Assembly: GCA_030734395.1 (NCBI GenBank)
Contig: JAUZTG010000012.1
Span: 496,001-560,000, forward strand
Reading direction: 5' to 3'
Origin: Sarocladium kiliense
Taxonomy: Eukaryota > Ascomycota > Sordariomycetes > Hypocreales > Sarocladiaceae
Length of the DNA stretch: 64,000 nucleotides
Shown here in pieces: positions 1 through 11,588 of this stretch (position 1 is its first letter; every line of letters starts with the position of its first letter). The notes beneath the pieces are model-generated. The model had not been told where the DNA came from. It ran no database searches and saw nothing but the letters and a program-made list of their open reading frames with translations. The position numbers were made by a program, and so were the translations under genes.

Positions 1-552
1 AGGTTCGCGGGTTCCTTATCGAGGAGGAGATCGTTGTAACGACGAGCTTCTGCGTAGTTTCCGAGCTTGTAGTTACCGAGGGCGAGGTAGTAGAGGCATT
101 CGCGGCGGCGCTCGGGGGAGGAGCGGAAGATGTCAGAGAGGAGACGGACGCCTAGTTGTTGGTCGGCGCGGGAGGTGGATTTTACGAGGCCCTGGGGATG
201 GCGGTGTTAGTGAGAGGATGGAGAGGACCGGGGGGGAAGGGGAGGAGGTGTACCCAGGCGTAGTTGAATTTGGTTTGGACGCCGACCATCTCGCCTTCTT
301 TCTCATATTGTGCGCGAAGGACATTAAGCTCGGAGGCGTTGAGAGGCCTAATAGGTCAGGGTTTGGTTAGTTTGGATGTTTGAAGCAGCGGGGCGAGACA
401 GCATGGAACTTGGGGAGGACATACGTCTCGGCGTCGAGCGCATCTGGGAGGATTGTTAGCTGCAAGGTTCTCGAGAACAAGCTGAGATTTCTCTGGAGGG
501 TGAACATGGAGTCCAGAGCTTGGTGGCACTTACATGGGAGGTCGACAACCAT
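1..552 (-). CDS. FIS1: Mitochondrial fission protein Fis1 (3' end off window)
   Basis: Fis1 is the tail-anchored outer-membrane adaptor that recruits the dynamin-type fission machinery to mitochondria and peroxisomes. Four exons can be joined in frame on the minus strand: 552-534, 443-425, 347-254 and 191-1, with GT-AG introns carrying CTAAC-type branch sites. The product starts MVVDLPYALDAETPL, followed by FNYAWGLVKS and the TPR-like helices RRRECLYYLALGNYKLGNY and ARRYNDLLLDKEP, the classic Fis1 bundle. The C-terminal transmembrane anchor lies beyond the left edge, so the gene is incomplete here. The first two exons are only 19 nt each. The gene diverges from SPC24 across about 630 bp. Family assignment is very secure; exon 1 rests on splice logic alone. 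Confidence 0.93.
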
Positions 553-1185
553 CTTGAAGGGTTCCGTTCTCGACGGTAGATGTTGGGTTTGAGGTGGAGG
601 AGAGCTGCGTTGGTAAAAGGACAGCTGGATGATTGTGAAGGAAGAGGGTAAGCACAAGCTGATTTAGAGTGCGAAAATATCTGGAAGCTGGCGCTGAAAG
701 CAGAGGAAAAGCAGACGGAGAAGTTGCTGTTGTGGCTGTGTGTTTCTAGGAAGAAGTCACTGGAAAGCTGGGAACCTCGGGAACTGACGCAGGGCACCAC
801 GCGACGAACGACGGAGGCGTAGAAAGTGGCAGCTGAAGAGGTGTGGCGCTGGAAGCCGGTTTTGTGTGGCGCATAATGACGCCGTTGCGTGGTAAGTAAA
901 GCTTCTGGAGGTGGACGTCCGGCAAAACTGGGGGCCCGGGTGGGGCTGGTGAGGCGTTGGGTAGGAGGAGTGGTTGATAAGAGATAAGGGGCTGGTGGTG
1001 GTTGTTGTGGTGATGTTGTTTTCGCGCGGCGCATCACCACCACTACGAGCACCATCATCACCACTGTTCAGAAGCTGTGATTCACAATCTTTTCCATCTG
1101 GAAACAATACGAGACGAACTGCGAACCGGAAAAAAAATCAACACATATCCTACAAAGCAGCAGATTGAGAGGTCCAACCGACACA
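553..1185. promoter_or_regulatory. Divergent intergenic region FIS1 / SPC24
   Basis: A 633-bp spacer between the start codons of FIS1 (leftward) and SPC24 (rightward) must hold both promoters. Around 985-1015 there is a run rich in TGG/TTG repeats. I see no clear TATA box. Open frames crossing it on the minus strand do not look like proteins. Confidence 0.5.
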
Positions 1186-1847
1186 ATGCTGCTCTCAGAA
1201 GATCCTGACAAGGTCCGTTCAACGCGTCCCATCTATGCCTCTCCTTCAGCTCACCACTGACCCCTTTGCAGCTCATCTCCCACACCGTCGACAACTTCAA
1301 CATCGAGCCCGACAAGCTCGCCGTTGCCCGTATCACCGAATCCCTCTCCACCCTCCAACAAGCGCGCGACCTCCGCGTCAACGAAGCCCACTCCGCCCTC
1401 AAGAAGCTCTCCCGTCAACTCCACACCCTCACCTCCCAACACGACGACCTCGTCGCAGCCTCCAACCACGGCGCCGATCACGCCTCCCGCATCGCCCGTC
1501 TCGACACCGAGAAGTTCCGCACTGCCAAGGCCGCGAGCGATGCAGAGGTCGAGGCGGAGAGGTTGGCGCTGAAACATGCGGACTTGGTGGCTAGACTGCA
1601 GGAGCTGGAGCTGCAGGGCGTGGAAGGGGATGAGGCTGGGCGGAGGAGAGATCCCGTGGATGATGAGGTATTGTTGAGGTTGAAGGTTTATAGGAGCTTG
1701 GGGATTGATTTGGAGAGGGATGAGAGGGATGGGGAGTGGACGAAGGCGGTGGTGAGGAATGATCGAAAGGGGGATGTGCATGTGGTGAACATGGATAAGA
1801 AGTTTTCGCGCTACTTCTATGCGAACTACTTCTGGCAAACGCTTTGA
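1186..1847 (+). CDS. SPC24: Kinetochore protein Spc24 (Ndc80 complex)
   Basis: Spc24 pairs with Spc25 in the Ndc80 complex, linking the inner kinetochore to spindle microtubules. Exon 1 is 1186-1212 (MLLSEDPDK) and exon 2 is 1272-1847, separated by a 59-nt intron with donor GTCCGT and acceptor TTTGCAG. The 200-residue product begins with the conserved LISHTVDNFNI segment. A long coiled coil follows (roughly residues 30-125, heptads through LSTLQQARDLRVNEAHSALK and RIARLDTEKF). It ends in the globular domain with LLRLKVYRSLGID, VVRNDRKGDVHVVN and the terminal FSRYFYANYFW, as in other filamentous fungi. A single ACGCGT (MluI cell-cycle box core) sits at 1222-1227 inside the intron; its relevance is unknown. 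Confidence 0.93.
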
Positions 1848-2154
1848 CGAGGGCAACGGAGATCTGCTTGGATGGGTGTGTATGAGGTGGGATTTCTGGT
1901 TGAGCATGTTTTGATACCATGGGAAGGGAGATGCGACCCCTTTGACATAAGTCGTAATGAGATCATGAATTCCTTTGGCCTTTTAATTCCGTTCTGTTTA
2001 ATATAGCCCAAATTTTGACATTACAGTCTTCTTCTCATTGCCAAGGTCAGAATAACACAAAACGCCCGAGATCTGATTACCTTTAAAAAAAACCTAGTCC
2101 GTGATTCGTACAAACGTCATTAGATTGGCATCATCAATCGTATTCCAAAACAGT
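1848..2154. other. Convergent 3' intergenic spacer
   Basis: About 307 bp between the stop codon of SPC24 and the stop of the leftward membrane-protein gene. AT-rich, presumably holding both 3' UTRs. No gene is visible. Confidence 0.5.
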
Positions 2155-2958
2155 TCATTGTTCTCCCGCAGTCGACACAGACGGTCTTCTCGTAGCTTTT
2201 GGTGAGTGGCTATTATGTGATGGAAAGTAGCTATCACCCATTGTACCCAGCCCTTTGGAACGAGCAACGGGAGGTGTTCTGGCGCGAGAGCTGTTCGGAA
2301 CAGCTACTCTGTTCACTGAAGTAGTCTCGGGGCTGCGTGTGCGAGACTTCATCATAAGATAGCCGACATCGCCAGGTGTGACGGGTCCTGCAGATAGGGT
2401 CCTCTGGTGATACAGCCTGTTGCTGCCGCCGCTGATGCTGGCGGTTGACTGATGGTGACGGTAATGATAAGCGTGATCCGTTGAAGGAAGCTCAAGTCTT
2501 GGATTGCTGACGGACGTCCAAGCCTCGTCGTCTGCGGTACTGCTACCGACCCTCCAACCGCCGATACCCTCGTAATCCCGACCAGGGCCAATGCTTGGAA
2601 TGAGACCAAGTCCTCGCGAGTCGGTGAGCGAGCCAGCAGAGCCAGCGGATATCAAACTGGTAGCTGAGGACCGACGACGGCGCCGGCGATGGACAAGTGT
2701 TGGAGATGAGCTACGGCTGTTCGCACGAGAAGCCGAAGCGGTTGATGATGGTGCTGAGGATTGCTTGATAAAGGCGTTGGTGTATAGGAGAGGACGAGGA
2801 AGAACGGATAAGACGAGCTCGAGGTATACAATGATGACGCGGACGGAGAGGATGGAGAAGGCGATGAGGGTGGTGATGCTGGCGAAGAAGGCGAGAGGGA
2901 TGGTAGTGACGAAGAGGAAGGGGACGATGAGAGCGTTGACTGGATTGAGGAGAGCCAT
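2155..2958 (-). CDS. Conserved fungal membrane-hairpin protein, unknown function
   Basis: A single uninterrupted frame encodes 267 residues starting MALLNPVNALIVPFLF. The first 60 residues are almost entirely hydrophobic (roughly 8-38 and 40-58) and look like one or two membrane segments or a hairpin. The remainder is hydrophilic, serine/arginine-rich and probably disordered: SSAPSSTASASRANSRSSS, the basic run HRRRRRRSS, then many SP/TP sites. No catalytic motif is visible. The N-terminal architecture resembles proteins I believe are widespread but unnamed in Pezizomycotina; lipid-droplet or ER association would be a guess. The gene converges on SPC24. The basic SR-like stretch next to the membrane segment could serve in localisation or phospho-regulation, which is inference only. 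Confidence 0.75.
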   Translation of the reverse strand: MALLNPVNALIVPFLFVTTIPLAFFASITTLIAFSILSVRVIIVYLELVLSVLPRPLLYTNAFIKQSSAPSSTASASRANSRSSSPTLVHRRRRRRSSATSLISAGSAGSLTDSRGLGLIPSIGPGRDYEGIGGWRVGSSTADDEAWTSVSNPRLELPSTDHAYHYRHHQSTASISGGSNRLYHQRTLSAGPVTPGDVGYLMMKSRTRSPETTSVNRVAVPNSSRARTPPVARSKGLGTMGDSYFPSHNSHSPKATRRPSVSTAGEQ

Positions 2959-4384
2959 TGTGTTCAGGTGGCTGGAAAGTTGTGATGGTGAATACGATGT
3001 TATGACCAGAGAAAGGCTGAGAGATGCGAATGATGATATCTCAGCAGCTCATCGTCGAGTCAAGTGAAGCGCGTACGCGAGTGACCGTGTAGCCGGTGCC
3101 AGCCGTTAAGTTCATGCGTGTCTGAGACACTGACGCCGCACCCGGCCGTGACGACGAACCACTCGCTGTGTGGACTGAACTACAAAAAGTCTTGCGAGTA
3201 AGGGGGGCTGAAGGCAATGTATGAGGGGAGTTTCTTGTTTGGAAAGTCGTGCCGCTCGTCTAGATGATAAGCTTTGGTGAGCATGATGGTCGAGACCGGG
3301 AGGCGAACGAAGGCTGGGGGCGGGGCTTTCACATGTCGAGGTGGCGGAACCCTAACCCGCCTGGATTGGAGAGGGATGAGCCATTCAACCTCGAGGTGAC
3401 ATTTACATTACGTTTCATTTTGTACCTCCAATACTTGTCGAGCTTCACAGGGTAATTCAAAGCTCTGAAGTTGGATTGTGATCTTGATCGCGGCTTAAGC
3501 ATTCTCGACCTTATGCCGAGTCCAGTTTTTCTGTGCAACCTTGGAGTGATATCGGTCTATACGACAGCACGATGTAAGAAAGTAAGTTGATTATGTGAGA
3601 TTGCCCCTAATTACTGACGAATTTACTTTTTGAAAATCCTCACAGTGTACATAAGTTGACCTTCAGAGCACCTCGCATCAATATTACGTGAACCTAAACC
3701 CTCGCGGCATACCCAGACACAGCCAGACGACAATTCGACGGTTTCTCACAACTCCCCATACCCTTTGACCCTTAAAAGACATAAAGGCATCTAAAAAGAG
3801 AGAAGTTTATTCATAAGCGCGTAGGGTAAGCCTTGAGAGTTGCGCTGCAGGGTGGGTGAATGCTCTCAAGGGGTTGACCGGTGGCTCGCACTCGATATCG
3901 CACGTTCCACACTCTTGCGAGTACAAAGTCAACGGAATTATGAGCGGGACTCTTAGAGAAGCTGTCTTCTTAACGCTATACTGATACTCATTGAATGGAA
4001 AGGAAGGTCTCCTATCAGAGGGACAAGGGGGTGATGCTGTTTCAAGGTGACCATCATGAAGCGAGTGTGTTTGACGGTTAGGAAGAGACCGCTGCGACCA
4101 CCTCCGGCCGGGATACAGTATTTTCAGATTTCTATGAGCACTATGAAAATCACAACGTATTCACGGGGCGGAGACGACATGATAGCTCAGTCTACAGAGT
4201 ATCTTGGGCACTATCCTGACACCATATTCAGCATTAGCACTGTGCCACGCCACGTGAAGTCCAGGAATTTACGAAACGAGGAATACAAGGACCAACGGAA
4301 ATCTCCAAATCAATGCTACCGCATGCCTGAAAATTGCCTGAGGCACAGCTTGCCGACGGTTGATTTGTCTGGCAGAACTACCGA

Positions 4385-4405
4385 CATGCATGCATGCATG
4401 CATGC
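4385..4405. repeat. (CATG)n microsatellite
   Basis: Five consecutive CATG units plus one base, self-complementary, inside a gene-poor stretch. Simple tetranucleotide repeat; no function is implied. Confidence 0.8.
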
Positions 4406-6326
4406 TTCGACACGTGGGACGAGGAGGTCATGTGCGCCGAGTCCGGTCGATGTTGCATCGGAGTATCACTACATGGGTACCTTGCAGGAAGAAGCATGGC
4501 AGCCACGAGGCCGATGCCTTCAAGTAGCTGGTCTCTTTTCAAAGTGAATCTGGATGTTCATGAAGGAGAGCAAGACTGGAGAGTGATACTTGCTAAACAT
4601 GCAGGCTACCGAAGGCAGCACTAACTTGGCAGCGACTAACATCACCGCTTCGCATGAACTGAAGTGTTATCAACAAAGTCCTGAATTCGGTGACTCCCGC
4701 CCTGCCGGACCCTTAGCCGACTGGACATGCAGCCCTCAGGGGATGTCGAACCACCCACCTGGACCTGCAGGCCACGAGACAAGGCCAGAAGTAACTAGCG
4801 AAGGGCCAGATTGCCATGTGTGCTTTCTAGGATCGGAAGGTGTTATCATTACCAGCGGTGAGTTGAGACCCCTGAGGGTTGGTCGTGAACGTGTTGGTCA
4901 GGGGCGAGGTCTCGGCCAGCCATCCGAATACCCTCACCACTTTGGCGAATACAAACGGTCAGCCGGAGGAGGATGGAGGCTGATTGCAGGAACATATGAC
5001 TCTGCTTTGTGAATCTCTTCCATGGTGACGAACATCTCAGAAGGGGCTCTCACGCCGAAGCTAGCCGGCTGGGTATAGTCTCTCATACCGGTGGCGACGC
5101 CTTCGGCGGCAGCATTACCAAGCACACGATGATGGACACACCGGTGATCATCGCACACTTTTACATGGTAAGACCCAATGTTCAGGTGAGTCGGATTCAT
5201 GTGAATATAGACCAGGACTTGCCACTAACTGAGCAGATCGTGTGATGCGTCTGCCACCCTCACCCTGCTCTCAACCCAGCGCCGTCAATGCATCCAAGCC
5301 ACAGGTGCCAGCACCCGAGTACCAGGAAACCATGTAGAGTAACCGAAGATCTAGACACACTTCCCCCCCCCATGTGAGTTTCAGCAAGTACAAATAAATG
5401 AGGTAACATTTGGTGTCGGCAAATTTCCGTGGGATTGGGTGCAAGCCACTGACATCCACTCGACGTAACATTTCTGAGGAGAAAAGCCCGGTACCTCCCG
5501 TCAGCCACACCCGGGACACTATTGGAAAATCGCCTTGGGGGAAGATGACAGCTTCGTTCAGAACCTATTATTCATTTGATCCTTTAGCAGACCCACTGCA
5601 CCCCGGTCGTGGTGTCTTGGGCTTTTTTTCCTGCTTGTCGTCAACGCTAACATGGTGCCATCATATTAGCCGGCGGTGTCTTCTTGAAACCTCGTTCTGG
5701 GACTCTTTCTGGTTTGTGTTCGGAAGGGGGAAGTCAGGGAACCATTAATGCGTCCTCTATGGTTTGTAGGAGCGTGTTATGCACCAGCACGGCGTTCGTT
5801 TCCTAATGCGTTCCTATCAGCATCGCCTCCCGGTGGCATTCTGCACACACAAGAACAGTACCCCCACGGTTCTAGAAACTGGATCTGACAAGGGCTCGGA
5901 CAGTGATGATCCCGGCGGTCGGTTCCGAGGTACAAAGAGGGTTATAGTTCGTGGTAAGAAATCTTTGAACACCTCTCTCCCCCAATGCGCTAGTCGTACG
6001 AGGTAAATAGCCAAGGCATGTTGCCAACCCCTGCCTACGCTCATCACCAGGGGGCCAACCACAAGCGTACTGGAGCCGGGAAGACCGCAGGAATCGTATC
6101 CCTCGTTTTCTCTTACGCGGGTGACCCGCGGACATAGTGTCTGGGCAGGTTCCCTAGCGTTGTAAGTCTCTTAGTCTACTTCTGGCAGGCCGGGGGCTTG
6201 GGGGAATAAGACTCTGGAGACTTGCCCCTGTCTAGCGTGGTACTTCTCAATTGCAGGGGTTTGGGATCGTTACTGTACGAGGAGTTTGGTCTGTTGACGA
6301 CAAGAAAATAAGGCCAATGCATGCAA

Positions 6327-6345
6327 CCTAACCTAACCTAACCTA
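6327..6345. repeat. (CCTAA)3 short tandem repeat
   Basis: Three CCTAA units followed by CCTA. The complement reads TTAGG, similar to but not the same as the fungal telomere unit TTAGGG. The tract is far too short and too internal to be called telomeric. Confidence 0.75.
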
Positions 6346-7081
6346 CCTTGTTTTGTGTGGTTGCCTTGCGACGGCGTTGACGTGACAGCCGCCCTAATAC
6401 CGGTGCTGCGCCGTACATGCGGCTTTTTGCCTTGCCGGTATACTCCGTCGAACCGAACTTGGGTTGGACGACTTGTCATTCAAAAATAGGATACAAATAC
6501 AGGACTATATCGTGAATATTTGCATCCTGGTCTTCCAAGGTTGACGGGGTTAAGAAGAGCGCTGATCCGGCGTCGACCGAAGACCCTCTCTCGATTGCTT
6601 GCTGCAGAACGAAAGAGATGAAGCCAGCCAGGGCCCCCTCCGTCTCGCCGTGACTTCCCCTTGCCAATGCCTCACACGAGGTCCGTACCGTGGCGGCTCA
6701 GGGCCCCCGACCTTCCGAGCGTCCCCGCTGGATCGCTAGTACAGTTCAGTTCCAGAGAGGGCCAAGTTCAGGATCCAGTTGTCGTTCCTCGTCCGGGGAA
6801 TTCCATCCGAGATACGCCAGAGGGGAGGGAGCCACTCTTCAGCTCAGCCCACACGCGTATTCTCTCCCTGGCTCGAGGTTACAATTTGGCAAAGGGGAGG
6901 GCCTGGCTACCTGAATGCTGGATTAAGCGTAAATCAATCTAGGTTTCTCTCAACCGACTACTGTAAATTTATGGTTATCCATGGTGACTGATTACATACA
7001 TACGGTACCACAATCGTCAGACCTTTAGCTGCACCTCATCCCCCTCTCTCCCTATCTAACTCCACCTTGTTCCAAGAGTTT

Positions 7082-7108
7082 CCCCCCCCCCCCCCCCCCC
7101 CCCCCCCC
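7082..7108. repeat. 27-base cytosine homopolymer
   Basis: An uninterrupted run of 27 C on the plus strand (G on the minus strand), followed by GGGG. Such tracts are prone to polymerase slippage and to length errors in assemblies. They can also form quadruplex or i-motif structures. It lies about 1 kb upstream of the 7TM gene. Confidence 0.9.
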
Positions 7109-8088
7109 GGGGCAATTGGGCCATGATGCAGCAGGTCTTTTTGCCCCCCAAGCGAGCAAGCAAGGATCAACGCCCAGCTCTCAGGGATGGCACTTCGAGA
7201 CCTGTGCATACATACCTGCGCAAATCCCCGGCCATACTTCTCTGGGCAATGATATTCATACAGCCTGTGCCTGGCTGGTGCTGACCCCCTTGTTACTGAA
7301 CCCACAAGGTCACAGATGCTGTAGACTAGAACCCCTCCTAGGACATTCTTGGCCGATGCAGACCAAGCGAGTAGCCCAGGACCGCCTGCTACCATGCCCT
7401 GTAGTGTAATACCTACTGTATCGAATGCTCTTTGCTTCCCCCCTAGCATCCAAGCCAAAGTTCGCAAGCAGCCCCTGGAAGGTCTGTAGTGCAACTCTTC
7501 GCCTCGTCCAGGGGGGAATACGGATACTCCCCTTCCAGACCCTTGTGAATCCTTGCGTCTGATCCGTAAGTAGCACTGAAGATGGATGAACATCCCTGTG
7601 GGCTGTGCCTGAACCACGGTGTCTTGAGGCCAGACAGTTCTTGCATGTTTGAGGGTTCGGGGGGTGGCCAAGCATCGTACCTTTCCTTTGGTACAGAGTG
7701 AACATGCAGGATTACAGATTCTTTAATGGAACCACTCTCGCTCGCTTCCCTGACCCGCCAGAATCAAAGACAAGATCGAAGATCCTCGCCTTCCCCCGGA
7801 TCGTCCTTGTCTAGTTGTTTCTTCTTCTTCATTCTTCGCATGCTTTGATTCTTCAAAGGACAAGGGGGCAGCGTTTTGCCATTCACTGACTACGCTGGTT
7901 GAAGAATCCATTTTCTTTCGTTTCTCGGACAGCTCGTGTTAAAGAAGACGTGACCGGTAGCGTCTCCTTGAAGGATTGACGGTCAGCCACCAGCCGTCAT
8001 TTCATATATTTAGATTGGCCACCCCCGGGCACACCTGTGTTCGGCACTCACCCAACAGTCAATCTTTTGAAATCTCAGTAACCCAACG

Positions 8089-9563
8089 ATGGATACCGAG
8101 AACCTCATGGCCCGAGCCTGGGCTCCAGGAACCGATTTCCCGGATCCAGTCAAAGTCAACGGACTTTACCATCTCGGTCTTGCGGTTATCTGCATTCTCT
8201 GGGTTCTGTCTCTAACCTTCGTTGCTCTTCGACTATGGGCTCGTTATTCGTCAAAGCAGCTTGGAATTGGTAAGTCGTGAGATTCTCAGAGACAGGCTCA
8301 AAAAACGAAAACTAATAGAACCCCTTTTCTACAGATGACTGGCTCATGGTTGCTGCAATGGCAGTCAATACTGGTTGGTTCTACACGTTGATAATGTGTA
8401 AGTTTTTCAACCCCCTGAGTTCAGGACGTGTATACTCGACAACAACAAACTAACGAGTTTTCTCCTTGGGGAAACAGACGTGAAGACGTGTTACGTCGGG
8501 ATACACTACTGGAACGTCCATGAACTCAACATAGAGCAACAAAAAACAGCCAAACTCTACGAATGGCTCATCATCCTGCTCTACCACCCCATCCTCGGCT
8601 TCGTCAAAGCATCAGTCCTAACATTCGACCAACGCTTCACCGGCGTCAAGAAGTCTCTCCGGTACACCGTGTACGCCCTCCAGGCCATCAACGCAGGCTG
8701 CATGATCTCCGTCTTCTGCGTCACTCTGTTCCAGTGCAACCCCATCTCGCTCAACTACACGCCTGGATACAGGCGTGCGTGCATTAACAACATTGCCTTC
8801 AACTACGCTTATAACTGCATTGTTATTGCTACGGATATTGCGGTGTTGGCAGTGCCGTTCTGGGCGTTCTTGGGGCTTCAGATGCGTTTCCGACTCAAGA
8901 TGGCTCTTCTCTGCGTGTTTGCTCTCGGTGGAATGTAAGTGGTGATTTAACAAACCATTTTGCAGCTGCATTAGGGGCGTTCTTTGCTGACTGACGATTT
9001 CTCGGAAACACAGTGTCACAGTCATTTCCTGCGTTCGTCTGGGTCTCCTGATCACCTGGTTCAACCAGTTCTACAAGGGCCTCGGCACCAAGGACATTTA
9101 CTACTCCTTCGGCTGGGCTCTCTCCCCGATTGAGTGCAACCTCGCCATCATCGCCGCCTCCATTCCCGCTCTCTGGCCCCTATTCCGCAAGGCCTTCCCC
9201 AGCCTTCTCTCCGACCTCAACTACTCTTACCGTGTCGATACCCAGCCAGGCGCTAACAGCAACCGCGGCACAGCCTTCCGCTCAAACGGAGTCCGCTCGA
9301 ACGCTGCCCGGCCTATGGGACGCTCGCACCTTGACGATGACTCGGACGATGCGTACATGATGAAGTCGATGCATGCGAATGGCCAGGTGGCGTGCAGGGC
9401 TACCACGCCTACGGGATCTCAGGACGGGATCATTGATGTTAAAGATGGTATTATGCGTACGACTGATGTGGAGGTTGGCTACGAGGACGCTGCGAAGGAG
9501 AGGGACTATATCAACGAGCGTGACAACTATGGCCGCCGAAGCAAGATGGCGTATGCCGTCTAA
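8089..9563 (+). CDS. Fungal rhodopsin-domain 7TM membrane protein (PTH11/SAT4-like)
   Basis: Four exons, 8089-8269, 8335-8397, 8478-8934 and 9014-9563, join in frame to 416 codons. The product has seven hydrophobic segments: LGLAVICILWVLSLTFVALR, the DDWLMVAAMAVNT helix, LYEWLIILLYHPILGFVKAS, the AGCMISVFCVTLFQC helix, IVIATDIAVLAVPFWAF, the IVTVISCVRLGLL helix and the final EWALSP-like helix SFGWALSPIECNLAIIAAS. The early LRLWARY, the DDWLM segment and C-xx-I spacing after helix four are typical of the fungal-specific rhodopsin-like family (Pfam Fung_rhodopsin), which includes PTH11-type surface sensors. The hydrophilic tail after residue 300 is presumably cytosolic. No extracellular CFEM domain is present. 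Ligand and pathway cannot be told from sequence. Confidence 0.88.
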
Positions 9564-11588
9564 GGTGGTCTTGTCTGGATAAAAGCGTCTCCATGTAAAC
9601 CTTAACTCTGCCCTGTATAAACGATTTGCTTCGCCTTGCCTCCCGGTGAGTTGTCTTCTTAGAGTAGATAAGAAAAAACACTGGAACATAATGTTGATAC
9701 GGAAACTTTCCACGACTTGCATGGCGTGGTTACTTGTTGACCCTGTATACCGTCAACATGCACATGAAAGACCCTGCATACCGAGCACGACTGCCGGCCT
9801 CGATTGCCAATGCCAATGCCAAGTTTCCGTTTCTTCCGGAAGACCTGCAGGTGCTTCGATTTCGACCTGTACGAACAGGCCTGCAGGTACCGATCAGCAC
9901 AGCAACAGTCCAGCACCTAATATGCTTCATGCACCACCACCGTTCCCTGGGTCGGTGATACTCATCCATCCATCCATCCCTGTCCAGTCCAACCCAGCAA
10001 CAGGCCCCACAGCAGTCACCGTCCGTGGCAAAATCACAAGCCCAGGAAACGCACCGGGTGTTTTGAGGCATAAAAGACCGTGAACAGCATTAAGCCAGGC
10101 CGCTGGAAAGTCCGGTACACAACCAAAGACCAGGGGGGGGAGCAGAACACCCAGCCAGGCTGAGAGAGGGTCAGGCAGAGAGGCCCCTTGTCTCCTCTGT
10201 GGGGAGGGAGATTGAGGGAGGGATGTGCACTAATCTCGACGGCGGCTTGGCTGTCAAATCCCCACTTCCTTGGTGGCATTGAACCGAAGAAAAGAACAAG
10301 GATTAATTGGGCGAAAGATGGGAACGGCAACAGGGAGCCTGTAAGCTAAAATGTATGCTACTTTTCTCGGCTCCGGGTGGTGAACGTTGCTCTGGTTGAC
10401 AGAGTGGCCCCCCCGCTCCCTCTCCTCTTGATCCGCAAGGGTACCGTATTCTCTAACAACTGAACCGTGAGCCTCGCTGTTGACTGCCCTGGTTTCTTGG
10501 AATGCTGTCAGGCGCAAGTTCCAGGCGAGGTTCACCTCTGGGAACCCTTATCATGGCCCCCTGAGAATGGCGGGTTCTCGTACCATTTGTTGTGGTTTGT
10601 GAAGCAAGTATCAGTCTAGAGCTAGGTTTCTCGATACACGGCCAAGACAGTTGCCTTTACTCTCTGTACTGCCTCAATGCAGTGGATTTGGAAGTCACCA
10701 GGTTCTTTAAGAAATGCCCGAGGATCCCGTCCCAAAAGCCCTTATATCGAAATGTTCAGATGATCTTTGCCTCAACCAAGACCCTGCTGCGCGTGCTGGC
10801 TGCAGTGGAGTCAGTCCTACTGTACTACTTGCATCCGAACTCCTCCCAAGCCCAAGAGAGATACGCACGCAGGCACGCTCACGAGCTGAACCAGCTCAAG
10901 GAACTAACTAACTAAACTGGCTGGGGTATTCCGCAAGTTCGAACAGAAAGGCCTGCCTCTCCTCCTACTCGTCCGTACCTTGCCCAAACTCATTAGTCTG
11001 CTCGACAAGGGGTGGCAAGGCATCTCTGCGGCCCACTACCACGTTGATGCATTCAACATCCGAAGCCAGGAAGCCATGCAGATGATCCACAATCCCATCC
11101 CCCATCCCTCCTCCGTTCCCACCCAGTCCAGCCTGTTTGCTATTCCTCCCACTCGGCGAAGGGGGGCATTGTGCAATACTCACCTACCTAGATACAGCAA
11201 CCGCGACGAATCCAAACCATGGACAAGTTGGGCCCCATCCATCACTTGGGGCCAAAGCACCCAGTCTATCGACTGATGAATCCCAGTCTCAGCGTGGCCC
11301 TCCATGGGTCCCCATGCACCTCTCGCCTTTCAATTCCACGTGGCTGAGTATCTTTTCCGGGTCTCCGCTTCCAAATCAAGGGTGTCCAGGCCAGAAAGCA
11401 GATCCCCGAATTCATCTATAAGAGACACCTCACGATGATGATCCCTCTCTCCTCCTCTTCCCTCTTCTCTCCTCAAGAGTAACGGGATTCATCCTTGTCA
11501 AGCTCTCTTCTGTCGGGTATTCATTCTCTCTATATACCACCCAACATTTTCTCTCTTTGACCCGTTTCCTTTCGAGAAAAGAAAAAAG
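9564..11588. other. 2-kb intergenic region upstream of the GMC gene
   Basis: No convincing gene. Open frames of about 100-145 codons (9646-10083, 10592-10915) lack recognisable protein character. A TCCATCCATCCATCC run lies near 9963-9977. The last 200 bp carry a TATA-like motif and a pyrimidine-rich leader leading to the GMC start codon. Confidence 0.5.
11417..11422 (+). promoter_or_regulatory. TATA-like element of the GMC oxidoreductase gene
   Basis: TATAAG lies 167 bp upstream of the start codon at 11589 and is followed by a CT-rich stretch (11443-11477) typical of fungal transcription start regions. A second TATATA at 11531-11536 is probably too close to the ATG. Position-based inference only. 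Confidence 0.35.

Larger units (their letters stand above)
2959..8088. other. 5.1-kb gene-poor region
   Basis: No reading frame here resembles a known protein and no multi-exon model could be assembled. Frames up to about 166 codons exist (for example 4047-4547, 4590-5012 and, on the minus strand, 7036-7671) but have low-complexity or random composition. Landmarks are a (CATG)n run at 4385-4405, C9 at 5363-5371, a (CCTAA)3 run at 6327-6341 and a 27-base C tract at 7082-7108. The proximal parts must hold the promoters of the flanking genes. I could not recognise transposon termini or coding remnants by eye; an eroded element or a non-coding transcript remains possible. Confidence 0.5.

Noticed and set aside
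456..1064. A 202-codon minus-strand frame upstream of FIS1
   Set aside because: It overlaps the FIS1 first exon in another frame, is Pro/Thr/Ser-rich and matches no known protein style; it reads through the leader and promoter.
6327..6345. CCTAA repeats as a telomere remnant
   Set aside because: The unit is five bases rather than the fungal CCCTAA, and only three copies exist.
9841..9890. Two CCTGCAGGT copies with a small inverted repeat
   Set aside because: The stems are only about 5 bp and no terminator or RNA gene context exists.
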